From the NCBI GenBank assembly GCA_016875645.1, contig VGPE01000197.1, positions 1 through 5,449 on the forward strand: a DNA stretch of 5,449 bases. Direction: 5' to 3'. How positions within the stretch are numbered: position 1 is the first letter of the stretch; every line of letters begins with the position of its first letter. The translations under genes and the position numbers were made by a program. The notes under the pieces were generated by a model, which was not told the DNA's origin, did not search any database, and saw nothing but the letters and a program-made list of their open reading frames with translations. Shown piece after piece: positions 1 through 5,449 of the stretch. Origin of the DNA: Chloroflexota bacterium. Lineage in GTDB: Bacteria > Chloroflexota > Limnocylindria > Limnocylindrales > CSP1-4.

Positions 1-66
1 TGACCGGGATGCGGTGGCACTCCCGCTCCACGCCGACCCTCCAGTGACCGGGAGGCGCTGACACTT
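1..66. repeat. Imperfect 22-bp direct repeat, 44-bp period
   Basis: Two copies at 1-22 and 45-66 both begin TGACCGGGA and match at 18 of 22 positions when aligned by eye (differences at unit positions 10, 14, 17 and 22). The copies are separated by 22 unrelated bases. No reading frame across them is convincing. Spaced, direct, roughly 20-bp repeats ending near TGACA resemble the multiple terminal repeats of IS21-type elements, so this may be the right end or a remnant of such an element lying to the left. That is inference: no transposase is visible. A paired operator is the alternative. Confidence 0.4.
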
Positions 67-98
67 GGCCCTCTGGGCGTGATCGGCCGTCGCATCGG

Positions 99-115
99 GT
101 CCGCGAGACGCGGAC
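99..115. other. Perfect 7-bp hairpin, 3-nt loop
   Basis: GTCCGCG (99-105) and CGCGGAC (109-115) are exact reverse complements around AGA. No T-tract follows on either side. It lies just before the larger inverted repeat at 134-171, and the two could together form a 3' end structure for a gene upstream of the window. Chance hairpins are common in sequence this GC-rich. Confidence 0.35.
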
Positions 116-133
116 GCGACCAAGGCGCAGGAA

Positions 134-171
134 CGCGGGCGCGCCGCCCAGCGCGCAGGGACGCGCCCGCG
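134..171. terminator. Strong GC inverted repeat, possible terminator without U-tract
   Basis: CGCGGGCGCG (134-143) and CGCGCCCGCG (162-171) form a perfect 10-bp stem with an 18-nt loop. The right arm runs into three tandem GCGCCC units (163-180). It stands between the left-edge repeat and the rny promoter, where a terminator for an upstream transcription unit would be expected. There is no run of T, so it is not a classical intrinsic terminator. A U-less hairpin terminator of the kind proposed for high-GC bacteria, or simple GC-rich sequence, are both possible. Confidence 0.35.
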
Positions 172-197
172 CCCGCGCCCGTGCCAGGGCCCGGCGT

Positions 198-227
198 TTG
201 ACCCACTTCCGATTCGGGCCGTAGGCT
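198..227 (+). promoter_or_regulatory. Sigma70-like promoter of the rny operon
   Basis: A -35 box TTGACC (198-203; five of six match TTGACA) and a -10 box TAGGCT (222-227; fits TAnnnT) are separated by 18 nt. This is the best promoter-like match I saw upstream of rny, and it lies in a locally less GC-rich stretch. The start site would fall near 234, giving a leader of about 290 nt before the rny ATG. No other clear promoter was seen between the four genes, so it may drive the whole cluster. Confidence 0.55.
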
Positions 228-242
228 ACGCAGGGCGATCGG

Positions 243-276
243 GACGGCCGATTCCGAGCCCAAATCGGAGGCCGTC
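243..276 (+). promoter_or_regulatory. 5'-proximal hairpin in rny leader
   Basis: GACGG (243-247) pairs with CCGTC (272-276), and CCGATT (248-253) pairs with AATCGG (263-268). This leaves a 9-nt loop and a 3-nt bulge on the 3' side. It begins about 10 nt after the predicted transcription start. Such 5' hairpins can stabilise a message or serve as a processing site. The function here is inference. Confidence 0.4.
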
Positions 277-493
277 AGACCCCGAACCGAATCACTCGGC
301 ACGGCGATTTCGTCACATCGCTCATCCGACGTCGAAGGCCGGCGGGCCCTCACCGGGGCGTCTGGAGACGTCTCACCGAAGACCCGCGCCAGGGTGAATG
401 CCCCGGCCCTCGCGCCCGAGCACATCAACCGCCGGCGACCCGCAATCGGTCGTCCAACATCACCTCCGGCCGATGGGCGCACCAGGACAGGGG

Positions 494-516
494 CCCGTCA
501 ACGGCCGGACGGGAGG
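494..516 (+). promoter_or_regulatory. rny Shine-Dalgarno with overlapping hairpin
   Basis: GGGAGG (511-516) lies 5 nt before the ATG at 522, a strong ribosome binding site that supports this start. CCCGTC (494-499) can pair with GACGGG (508-513) around an 8-nt loop, which would bury the first three bases of the Shine-Dalgarno. The hairpin could lower translation of rny, but a 6-bp stem may also form by chance in such GC-rich DNA. Confidence 0.45.
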
Positions 517-521
517 ACAAG

Positions 522-2048
522 ATGGATATCGTGGCCGTGGCGATGGCCCTCGTGGCCCTCGCCGGCGGTGCCGTACTCGGCTTCCTCGGCCGGGGGATCT
601 GGGCGAGCAAGGGGATCAAGGAGGCCGAGGAAAAGGCCGCCCTGATCGTGGAGCGGGCCCGGACCCAGCAGAAGGATCTGATCCTCGAGGTTAAGTACGA
701 GAAACTGCGCCTTCAGCGGGAAGCCGAGGAGGAGGCTCGCGCCAAGCGAGGCGAACTTTCCAACCTCGAGCGCCGCCTCCTCCAGCGCGACGAGCAGATC
801 GACCAGCGTGCCGACATGCTCGAGCAGCGCGATCGCAAGCTCGTCGAGCGCGAGCGCGAATTGGACAAGACTCGCGAGGAGCTCGCCCGCGCAACCGGGG
901 AGCAGGTCGCGGCGCTGGAGCGCGTCAGCGGCCTGTCGGCCGAGGATGCCAAGGGGCTCCTCCTCGAACAGGTGCGCGAGGAGGCTGGACACGACGCCGT
1001 CCGCCTCGCCCGCGCCATCGAGCGCTCCGCCCGCGAAGAGGCCGGCGAGAAGGCGCGCGATGTGATCGTGACCGCGATGCAGCGAATCGCCGCCGACCAC
1101 ACCGCCGAACACACGGTCTCGGTGGTCCACCTCCCAAGCGACGAGATGAAGGGCCGGATCATCGGCCGCGAGGGCCGCAACATCCGCGCCATCGAGCAGG
1201 CGACCGGCATCGACCTGATCATCGACGACACCCCCGAGACCGTCGTCCTGAGCGGATTCGATCCTGTCCGCCGGGAGATCGCCCGGATTGCTCTCACCAA
1301 ACTCATCGCCGACGGTCGCATTCATCCGGGCCGGATCGAAGAAGTCGTCAACAAGGCCCGTGCGGAGGTCGATCTCGTCATCCGCCAGGCCGGCGAGCAG
1401 GCCGCGTACGACGCCGGCGTGCCCGGCCTGCCGGCCGACATCGTCAAGTTGCTGGGCCGGCTCAAGTACCGCACCAGCTACGGCCAGAACGTCCTCAACC
1501 ATGTCGTTGAGACGAGCCGCCTGGCCGCCACGATCGCCGCCGAAGTGGGCGCCGACGTGCCGATCGCCAAGATGGGTGGCCTCCTGCACGACATCGGCAA
1601 GGCCGTGGACCACGAGGTCGAAGGCGCCCATGCGGCGATCGGCGCCGGGATCGCCCAGCGCAACAACCTCTCGATGCGCGTCGTGAACGCGATCGCGGCC
1701 CATCACCAGGAGGTCGAGTACGCCTGCATCGAGGCGCCGATCGTCCAGATCGCCGATGCCATCAGCGCCAGCCGACCGGGCGCCCGCGGCGAGTCGATGG
1801 ACACGTACGTCAAGCGGCTGGAGGACCTCCAGGCGATCGCAGCGTCGTTCTCCGGCGTGGAGCGCTCGTTCGCGGTCCAGGCCGGCCGCGAGGTCCGGAT
1901 TCTCGTCCGGCCCGAGGAGATCGACGATCTGACCGCGACGCGCCTCGCGCGGGACATCGTCCGCAAGATCGAGGAGACGATGACCTACCCGGGCCAGATC
2001 AAGGTCACCGTCATCCGCGAGACGCGGGCCGTGGAGTACGCGAAGTAG
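522..2048 (+). CDS. rny: Ribonuclease Y (RNase Y)
   Basis: Membrane-anchored endoribonuclease that initiates mRNA decay and processing, cutting single-stranded AU-rich sites. The 508-residue length is close to the family's usual size of about 510-520. Architecture in order: a hydrophobic N-terminal membrane segment (about 3-26); a long charged Glu/Arg/Ala coiled coil (about 30-190); a KH RNA-binding domain with GRIIGREGRNIRA at 211-223; and an HD domain whose catalytic pair H356-D357 lies in GGLLHDIGKAVDHE. The conserved GESMDTYVKRLEDLQ stretch and the C-terminal Y-P-G-Q-I-K-V-T-V-I-RETRAVEYAK end are also intact. The ATG is chosen because GGGAGG lies 5 nt upstream and the membrane segment starts at once. 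It is first in the cluster, 56 nt before ymdB, as in Bacillus, where rny and ymdB are adjacent. All expected domains are present, so it should be active. Confidence 0.97.
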   Translation: MDIVAVAMALVALAGGAVLGFLGRGIWASKGIKEAEEKAALIVERARTQQKDLILEVKYEKLRLQREAEEEARAKRGELSNLERRLLQRDEQIDQRADMLEQRDRKLVERERELDKTREELARATGEQVAALERVSGLSAEDAKGLLLEQVREEAGHDAVRLARAIERSAREEAGEKARDVIVTAMQRIAADHTAEHTVSVVHLPSDEMKGRIIGREGRNIRAIEQATGIDLIIDDTPETVVLSGFDPVRREIARIALTKLIADGRIHPGRIEEVVNKARAEVDLVIRQAGEQAAYDAGVPGLPADIVKLLGRLKYRTSYGQNVLNHVVETSRLAATIAAEVGADVPIAKMGGLLHDIGKAVDHEVEGAHAAIGAGIAQRNNLSMRVVNAIAAHHQEVEYACIEAPIVQIADAISASRPGARGESMDTYVKRLEDLQAIAASFSGVERSFAVQAGREVRILVRPEEIDDLTATRLARDIVRKIEETMTYPGQIKVTVIRETRAVEYAK

Positions 2049-2104
2049 CGACGCTCGGAACGCCGCCCAACACCGCCGCTCCGCGGCCGCCGCAGGCCTG
2101 TCGG

Positions 2105-2890
2105 GTGCTGATGATCGGCGACGTCATCGGCAAACCTGGCCGCGTGGCCGTCGAGCAGATCCTGCCCGCCATCCGCGATGAGCGGCGGATCGACTTCGTG
2201 ACCGCCAACGGGGAGAACCTCGCCGGAGGGATGGGCCTCACGGTGTCGACCGCCGAGGCGCTGTTCGCGGCAGGCGTCGACGTCGTCACCAGCGGGAATC
2301 ACATCTGGGACAAACGCGAGATCTACGCCTTCCTCGACCAGTCGGAGCGCGTGCTGCGTCCGCTCAACTACGGCACCCACGACGTACCCGGCCGCGGCTG
2401 GGGGATGTATCACGCGCTCGACGGCAGTGAACTCGCGGTCATCAACCTCCAGGGCCGGACGTATATGCAGCCCATCGACAACCCGTTCACCGAGGCCGAC
2501 CGGTTGCTCGACGAGTCGTCCGAGCCGCTGCCGCCGATCCGGCTCGTCGACTTCCACTGCGAGCTGACCTCGGAGAAGAACGCCATGGGCATCTACCTCG
2601 ACGGCCGGGTCAGTGCCGTCGTGGGGACCCACACGCATATCGTCACGGGCGACGAGCGCATCCTGAACCGTGGCACCGCCTACCAGACGGACCTTGGCAT
2701 GACCGGCCCCATCGACAGCGTGATCGGCTTCAACCCGGCCACCGTGCTGCCGCGCTTCATCAACGCCCTCCCGACGCGGTTCGAAGTGGGGGAGGGGCCG
2801 GTCATCTTCAACGCCGCCCAGATCGACATCGACCCCGCGACCGGTCGGGCCATCGCGATCGAGCGGATCCAGCGCCTCATCGAGGTCTGA
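2105..2890 (+). CDS. ymdB: YmdB-family metallophosphoesterase (2',3'-cyclic nucleotide phosphodiesterase)
   Basis: Calcineurin-like dimetal phosphoesterase of the Bacillus YmdB / Deinococcus DR1281 family (TIGR00282), known to hydrolyse 2',3'-cyclic nucleotides; in Bacillus it affects biofilm and motility gene expression. It is unrelated to the E. coli macrodomain protein also called YmdB. The 261 residues compare with about 264 in the family. Visible metal-site motifs are GDVIGKPGR (D6), ANGENLAGG (E37, N38), SGNHIWDK (N65, H66), DFHCELTSEKNAMG (H151) and GTHTHI (H176, H178), followed by the family signature DLGMTGP and IGFN. The GTG at 2105 is the only plausible start: the frame is open upstream but has no ATG, GTG or TTG between the rny stop and 2105. 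Family members begin M-R-(I/V)-L, so this start is two residues short. The ATG at 2111 would cut further into the first strand. AGG at 2094-2096 gives a weak ribosome site. The stop overlaps the next ATG by one base. Confidence 0.93.
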   Translation: MLMIGDVIGKPGRVAVEQILPAIRDERRIDFVTANGENLAGGMGLTVSTAEALFAAGVDVVTSGNHIWDKREIYAFLDQSERVLRPLNYGTHDVPGRGWGMYHALDGSELAVINLQGRTYMQPIDNPFTEADRLLDESSEPLPPIRLVDFHCELTSEKNAMGIYLDGRVSAVVGTHTHIVTGDERILNRGTAYQTDLGMTGPIDSVIGFNPATVLPRFINALPTRFEVGEGPVIFNAAQIDIDPATGRAIAIERIQRLIEV

Positions 2891-3813
2891 TGTCGCACCG
2901 GCCCGGGCAGCCGGGCGACGCACATGTGATCCCGCCGGAGCCGGCCGTCGTCGACCTGCACACGCACACGAGCCGCTCCGACGGGGTCCTCGAGCCGGTC
3001 GACCTGCTCGCCGCGGCGCTCGCCGCCGGCATCACCACGCTCGCGATCACCGACCACGACTCCCTCGCCGCCTACCGCGAGCTGAGCGCCGCTGACGGCC
3101 GCCCCGAGGCATTGGGCCTGGACCTGATCCCCGCCGTGGAGATCAACAGCGTCTCGGAGGCTGCGCGTCACGACGGCCACTACGAGGGCGAGCTGCACAT
3201 CCTCGGCTACGGGGTGAACCCGGCGAGCGACGAGTTCGAGGCACTGCTCGCCGATCAGCGCGCGCAGCGCCGCCGGCGATTCGATCGTGCGGTGACGCGG
3301 CTGCGCGGGCTCGGCCTGTCGGTTGACGCCGAACTCGAGCATCTCACCTTCCACGAGGATGCGGCACTCGGCCGGCCGACCCTGGCCCGGATGCTGGTGG
3401 CCGCCGGTCACGCAACATCCGTCGACGATGCGTTCAGCCGGATCCTGTCGGGCGGACGTCCCGGGTACGTGCCGCGCGAAGGCGTCGGCCCGCTTGCCGG
3501 GGTGCGCGCGATCCGGGCTGCGGGCGGCCTGGCCGTGCTCGCCCATTTCGCCGAGGCGCCGGACAACCTCGCCCGGCTGCGCGAACTGCGGGACCACGGC
3601 GTCGGCGGGCTCGAGGTCCATTACCGCGGCTTCGGCGCAGCCACCCGGGCGGCGCTTGCGACGACGGCAGCGGCCCTCCGTTTCACTGCCACGGGGGGCA
3701 GCGACTACCATGGCGACCGCGAGACGTACGCCGAGGCCCACGCACGGCTCTGGGTTCCGCCCGAAGTCGGCGCCGAGGTCCGCCGCGAGATCGCCAACTC
3801 CACGCTGACGTGA
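2890..3813 (+). CDS. PHP-domain phosphoesterase, RnaAM/YciV (TrpH) family
   Basis: Predicted metal-dependent phosphoesterase of the PHP superfamily, closest in motif pattern to 3',5'-nucleoside bisphosphate phosphatases / 5'-3' exoribonucleases (E. coli RnaAM, formerly YciV/TrpH), which dephosphorylate pAp and trim short RNAs and rRNA 5' ends. Metal ligands are visible: DLHTHTSRSDG (D22, H24, H26, D31), ITDHDS (D55, H56), PAVEINS (E84), ELHILGY (H103), VLAHF (H219) and TGGSDYHG (D272, H274). The substrate-side GRPTLAR motif sits in the middle. The 307 residues exceed the usual 280-290 or so, mostly because of about 17 extra N-terminal residues. The ATG start is supported by GAGG at 2882-2885, 4 nt upstream, and by the TGATG overlap with ymdB, which implies translational coupling. 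Lying between RNA-decay genes and miaB, an RNA or oligonucleotide substrate is likely. The exact substrate is not certain, since other PHP phosphatases share these motifs. Confidence 0.88.
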   Translation: MSHRPGQPGDAHVIPPEPAVVDLHTHTSRSDGVLEPVDLLAAALAAGITTLAITDHDSLAAYRELSAADGRPEALGLDLIPAVEINSVSEAARHDGHYEGELHILGYGVNPASDEFEALLADQRAQRRRRFDRAVTRLRGLGLSVDAELEHLTFHEDAALGRPTLARMLVAAGHATSVDDAFSRILSGGRPGYVPREGVGPLAGVRAIRAAGGLAVLAHFAEAPDNLARLRELRDHGVGGLEVHYRGFGAATRAALATTAAALRFTATGGSDYHGDRETYAEAHARLWVPPEVGAEVRREIANSTLT

Positions 3814-5449
3814 TCGAACGCCCCATCGCCCGCGCCCTGCCCGTCCTGGAGATCGCGCCCCCCGCCGCGACCGCCCAGCCGCGTCGCGCCCCGGCCCCGG
3901 CCGACGGTCGCCTTGCCGAGTACCGCCTCGACGACCAGGCCCTGCCCCGTTTCCACGTCTGGACCCTGGGCTGCCAGATGAACCGCAGCGACTCCGAGGA
4001 GATGGCCGGCCGGCTCCTCGCCGCGGGCCTTGCCGAGGCCGACGACTTCGAGCGCGCCGACCTGATCCTCATCAACACCTGCGCCATCCGCGAGCAGGCC
4101 GAGCAGAAGGTGATCGGCCGCCAGGGCTACCTCGCGGCGCTCAAGGCCCGCCGGCCGGGCACGCGCGTGGTTATGACCGGCTGCTCGGTGCGGGAATCCA
4201 ACCGAGGCACCCTGACGCGCCGGTACCCTGCGGTGGATCTCTTCCTGCGGCCCGACGAGGAGCCCGAACTCGTTGACCGGCTCGGCCTCGCCGGGGCCCA
4301 GAACGGGATCGGCGCCACGGCGGCAACCACCACGGCCGCGATCACCATGGCCGCGACCACTTCGGCCGCGGCCACCACGGCCGCAGCCACCACGATCGTC
4401 CACGGTGGGGCCGTCGGCGTGGCCGACCATCTGCCCGCCACGCGCGCTGCGACGGTCGCCGGTGGCCTCATCCGCCGCGAATCGCGCACGCACGCCTGGC
4501 TGCCGATCATCTACGGCTGCGACAAGACGTGCACGTACTGCATCGTGCCGTTCAGCCGCGGCCCGGAACGCAGCCGCCCGTTCGACGAGATCGTGGGCGA
4601 GGCGCGCCGCCTCGCCGAGGCGGGCTATCTCGAGGTCGCGCTGCTCGGCCAGAACGTGAACTCGTACGGGCACGACCTCGCCGCCGAGCCGCGGTTCGCG
4701 CACATCGCCACCGAGCGCTGGAGCGGCCGGCGACTGGACCTCCGCGCAAGGCCCGACCTCGCCGAGCTCCTCCACGCGATCGATGCGATCCGTCCGCAGA
4801 TCCCGCGACTGCGGTTTGTCACGTCGCATCCATGGGACCTCTCGGACCGCCTGATCGAAGCGATGGCGACCTGCGACTCGGTCTGCGAGCACCTCCACCT
4901 GCCGATCCAGTCCGGCGACGACGCGGTCCTGCGGCGGATGGGCCGCCAGTACTCCGTGGAGCACTACCTGGAGCGCCTGGCACGGATCCGGGAGGCCGTG
5001 CCCGGGATCGCGATCAGCACGGACGTCATCGTCGGGTTCTGCGGCGAGACCGAGGCGCAATTCGAGGCGACCCTCGCGGTGCTCGAGCGGGTGCAGTACG
5101 ACCAGGTCTTCGCGGCCGCCTTCTCGCCCCGGCCCGGCACCCCTGCCGAGCGGCTCCCGGATGATGTCCCGCCAGCCGAGAAGCGACGCCGGCTCAATGC
5201 GCTCCTCGCCTTCCAGGAGGGGATCGGCCTCCGGCGCAACGAACGCTGGCTGGGCCTGACGGCGCAGGTCCTCGCTGACGCGATCGTCCCGCCCCGCGAC
5301 CACGGTTACGATGACGAAGGGGCCGCGGGCGCGACGGCGGCGCCCTCGGCGCCGCCGGACGGCCAGGTCCACCTGTCGGGGCGGACGCGCGAGCACAAGC
5401 TGGTGCACTTCTTCGGCCCCGCGGCGCTGCTCGGCACCCTGGTCGACGT
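3810..5449 (+). CDS. miaB: tRNA-2-methylthio-N6-isopentenyladenosine synthase MiaB (3' end outside window)
   Basis: Radical-SAM methylthiotransferase that adds the 2-methylthio group to i6A37 in tRNAs reading codons starting with U, using two 4Fe-4S clusters. The N-terminal UPF0004 cluster cysteines are C55 (TLGCQMN), C91 (INTCAIRE) and C125 (TGCSVRE). The radical-SAM triad is C237, C241, C244 in YGCDKTCTYCIVPFSRGPERSR, whose sequence favours MiaB over RimO or MtaB. GQNVNSYG, FVTSHPWD, HLPIQSG, STDVIVGFCGET and FSPRPGTPA follow, then a TRAM tRNA-binding domain from about 485 with SGRTREHK. The 546 residues in view already exceed a typical 440-510. Extra parts are an N-terminal extension of about 43 residues compared with E. 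coli, an Ala/Thr insert (169-197), an insert after NSYG (about 290-314), and a Pro/Ala/Gly loop inside TRAM (494-518). GTG at 3810 overlaps the PHP stop by four bases; the first in-frame ATG is only after C55, so it cannot be the start. No good Shine-Dalgarno is seen, so coupled translation is likely. Confidence 0.95.
   Translation, partial: MIERPIARALPVLEIAPPAATAQPRRAPAPADGRLAEYRLDDQALPRFHVWTLGCQMNRSDSEEMAGRLLAAGLAEADDFERADLILINTCAIREQAEQKVIGRQGYLAALKARRPGTRVVMTGCSVRESNRGTLTRRYPAVDLFLRPDEEPELVDRLGLAGAQNGIGATAATTTAAITMAATTSAAATTAAATTIVHGGAVGVADHLPATRAATVAGGLIRRESRTHAWLPIIYGCDKTCTYCIVPFSRGPERSRPFDEIVGEARRLAEAGYLEVALLGQNVNSYGHDLAAEPRFAHIATERWSGRRLDLRARPDLAELLHAIDAIRPQIPRLRFVTSHPWDLSDRLIEAMATCDSVCEHLHLPIQSGDDAVLRRMGRQYSVEHYLERLARIREAVPGIAISTDVIVGFCGETEAQFEATLAVLERVQYDQVFAAAFSPRPGTPAERLPDDVPPAEKRRRLNALLAFQEGIGLRRNERWLGLTAQVLADAIVPPRDHGYDDEGAAGATAAPSAPPDGQVHLSGRTREHKLVHFFGPAALLGTLVD
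4329..4397 (+). repeat. 15-bp tandem repeat inside miaB (Ala/Thr repeat)
   Basis: About 4.5 degenerate copies of a 15-bp, five-codon unit, consensus ACCACGGCCGCGRYC, at 4329-4343, 4344-4358, 4359-4373, 4374-4388 and a partial copy at 4389-4397. The units translate as TTAAI, TMAAT, TSAAA, TTAAA and TTI. The period is a multiple of three, so copy-number change would keep the frame. It lies in the linker between the UPF0004 and radical-SAM domains, where E. coli MiaB has about 38 fewer residues between C125 and C237 equivalents. This looks like an in-frame minisatellite expansion. Confidence 0.8.

Larger units (their letters stand above)
228..521 (+). other. Long non-coding leader of rny
   Basis: This stretch of about 290 nt lies between the proposed promoter and the rny ATG. 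It holds a hairpin at 243-276, a perfect 10-bp palindrome GAGACGTCTC at 365-374, and a hairpin overlapping the ribosome binding site at 494-513. Small frames starting around 394-398 run out of frame into rny, have Arg/Pro/Gly-rich composition and look like GC artefacts. I recognise no known riboswitch or RNA family here. The length leaves room for post-transcriptional control, but none is demonstrated. Confidence 0.35.

Noticed and set aside
365..374. Perfect 10-bp palindrome GAGACGTCTC as an operator
   Set aside because: It lies well downstream of the proposed promoter, is short, and has no second copy nearby; not enough to call a binding site.
394..694. Short plus-strand frames before rny as a possible upstream ORF
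   Set aside because: They run out of frame deep into rny, are Arg/Pro/Gly-rich, and have no properly spaced ribosome site.
498..1706. 402-codon open frame on the minus strand opposite rny
   Set aside because: Lies fully across the RNase Y coding region, has no recognisable motif, and mirrors its codon bias.
2049..2104. Terminator or promoter between rny and ymdB
   Set aside because: The 56-nt gap shows only GC-rich runs without a clear stem plus T-tract or -35/-10 pair; co-transcription is simpler.
1985..3741. Two long minus-strand frames opposite ymdB and the PHP gene
   Set aside because: Both overlap well-supported plus-strand enzymes with intact metal sites; composition is typical of shadows.
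3705..5408. 567-codon open frame on the minus strand opposite miaB
   Set aside because: The plus strand encodes an unmistakable MiaB with all six cluster cysteines. The antisense product is Arg/Gly/Ala/Asp-rich without domain motifs, as expected for a GC-driven shadow frame.
3810..5449. Assignment of the last gene as RimO or MtaB rather than MiaB
   Set aside because: The radical-SAM motif context (CTYCIVPFSRGPERSR), GQNVNSYG and the neighbourhood with rny/ymdB fit MiaB; RimO and MtaB have different sequences around these sites.
1..5449. CRISPR array, tRNA/rRNA gene or a new defence system
   Set aside because: No regularly spaced identical repeats, no tRNA or rRNA signature, and all coding capacity is accounted for by four housekeeping RNA-metabolism genes.

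Overview
This is a high-GC bacterial chromosome segment carrying four co-directional, tightly packed plus-strand genes: rny (RNase Y) – ymdB-type metallophosphoesterase – PHP-domain phosphoesterase (RnaAM/YciV/TrpH family) – miaB (tRNA methylthiotransferase, cut by the window end). RNase Y next to YmdB, with MiaB downstream, is a Bacillus-like gene order. Here it sits in a strongly GC-biased genome with long GC-driven shadow frames. Together with the extended MiaB, whose radical-SAM and TRAM inserts look to me like those of high-GC Chloroflexota, this suggests a Chloroflexota bacterium (possibly Limnocylindria-like). The placement is an inference from gene order and sequence style, not from a marker phylogeny.

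Layout. Positions 1-521 hold no convincing gene. They contain an imperfect 22-bp direct repeat at the left edge (possibly an old transposon end), two strong GC-rich inverted repeats (a possible factor-independent terminator without a U-tract for an unseen upstream gene), a sigma70-like promoter (TTGACC, 18 nt, TAGGCT; 198-227), and then a leader of about 290 nt with a 5'-proximal hairpin and a second small hairpin whose 3' arm overlaps the rny Shine-Dalgarno. The genes follow: rny 522-2048, ymdB 2105-2890 after a 56-nt gap, the PHP gene 2890-3813 (1-nt TGATG overlap), and miaB from 3810 (4-nt GTGA overlap) past the right edge.

How they may work together. RNase Y is the membrane-anchored endonuclease that starts mRNA decay. 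YmdB-type proteins hydrolyse 2',3'-cyclic nucleotides, which are RNA breakdown products. RnaAM-type PHP enzymes trim RNA 5'-to-3' and remove phosphate from pAp and short oligonucleotides. MiaB modifies A37 of tRNAs reading UNN codons. The cluster therefore reads as an RNA turnover and tRNA modification operon driven from one promoter. No defence system, CRISPR array, rRNA or tRNA gene was found. The most unusual points are a 15-bp tandem repeat inserted in frame between the two FeS-binding parts of MiaB, further inserts in the same protein, and the structured rny leader.
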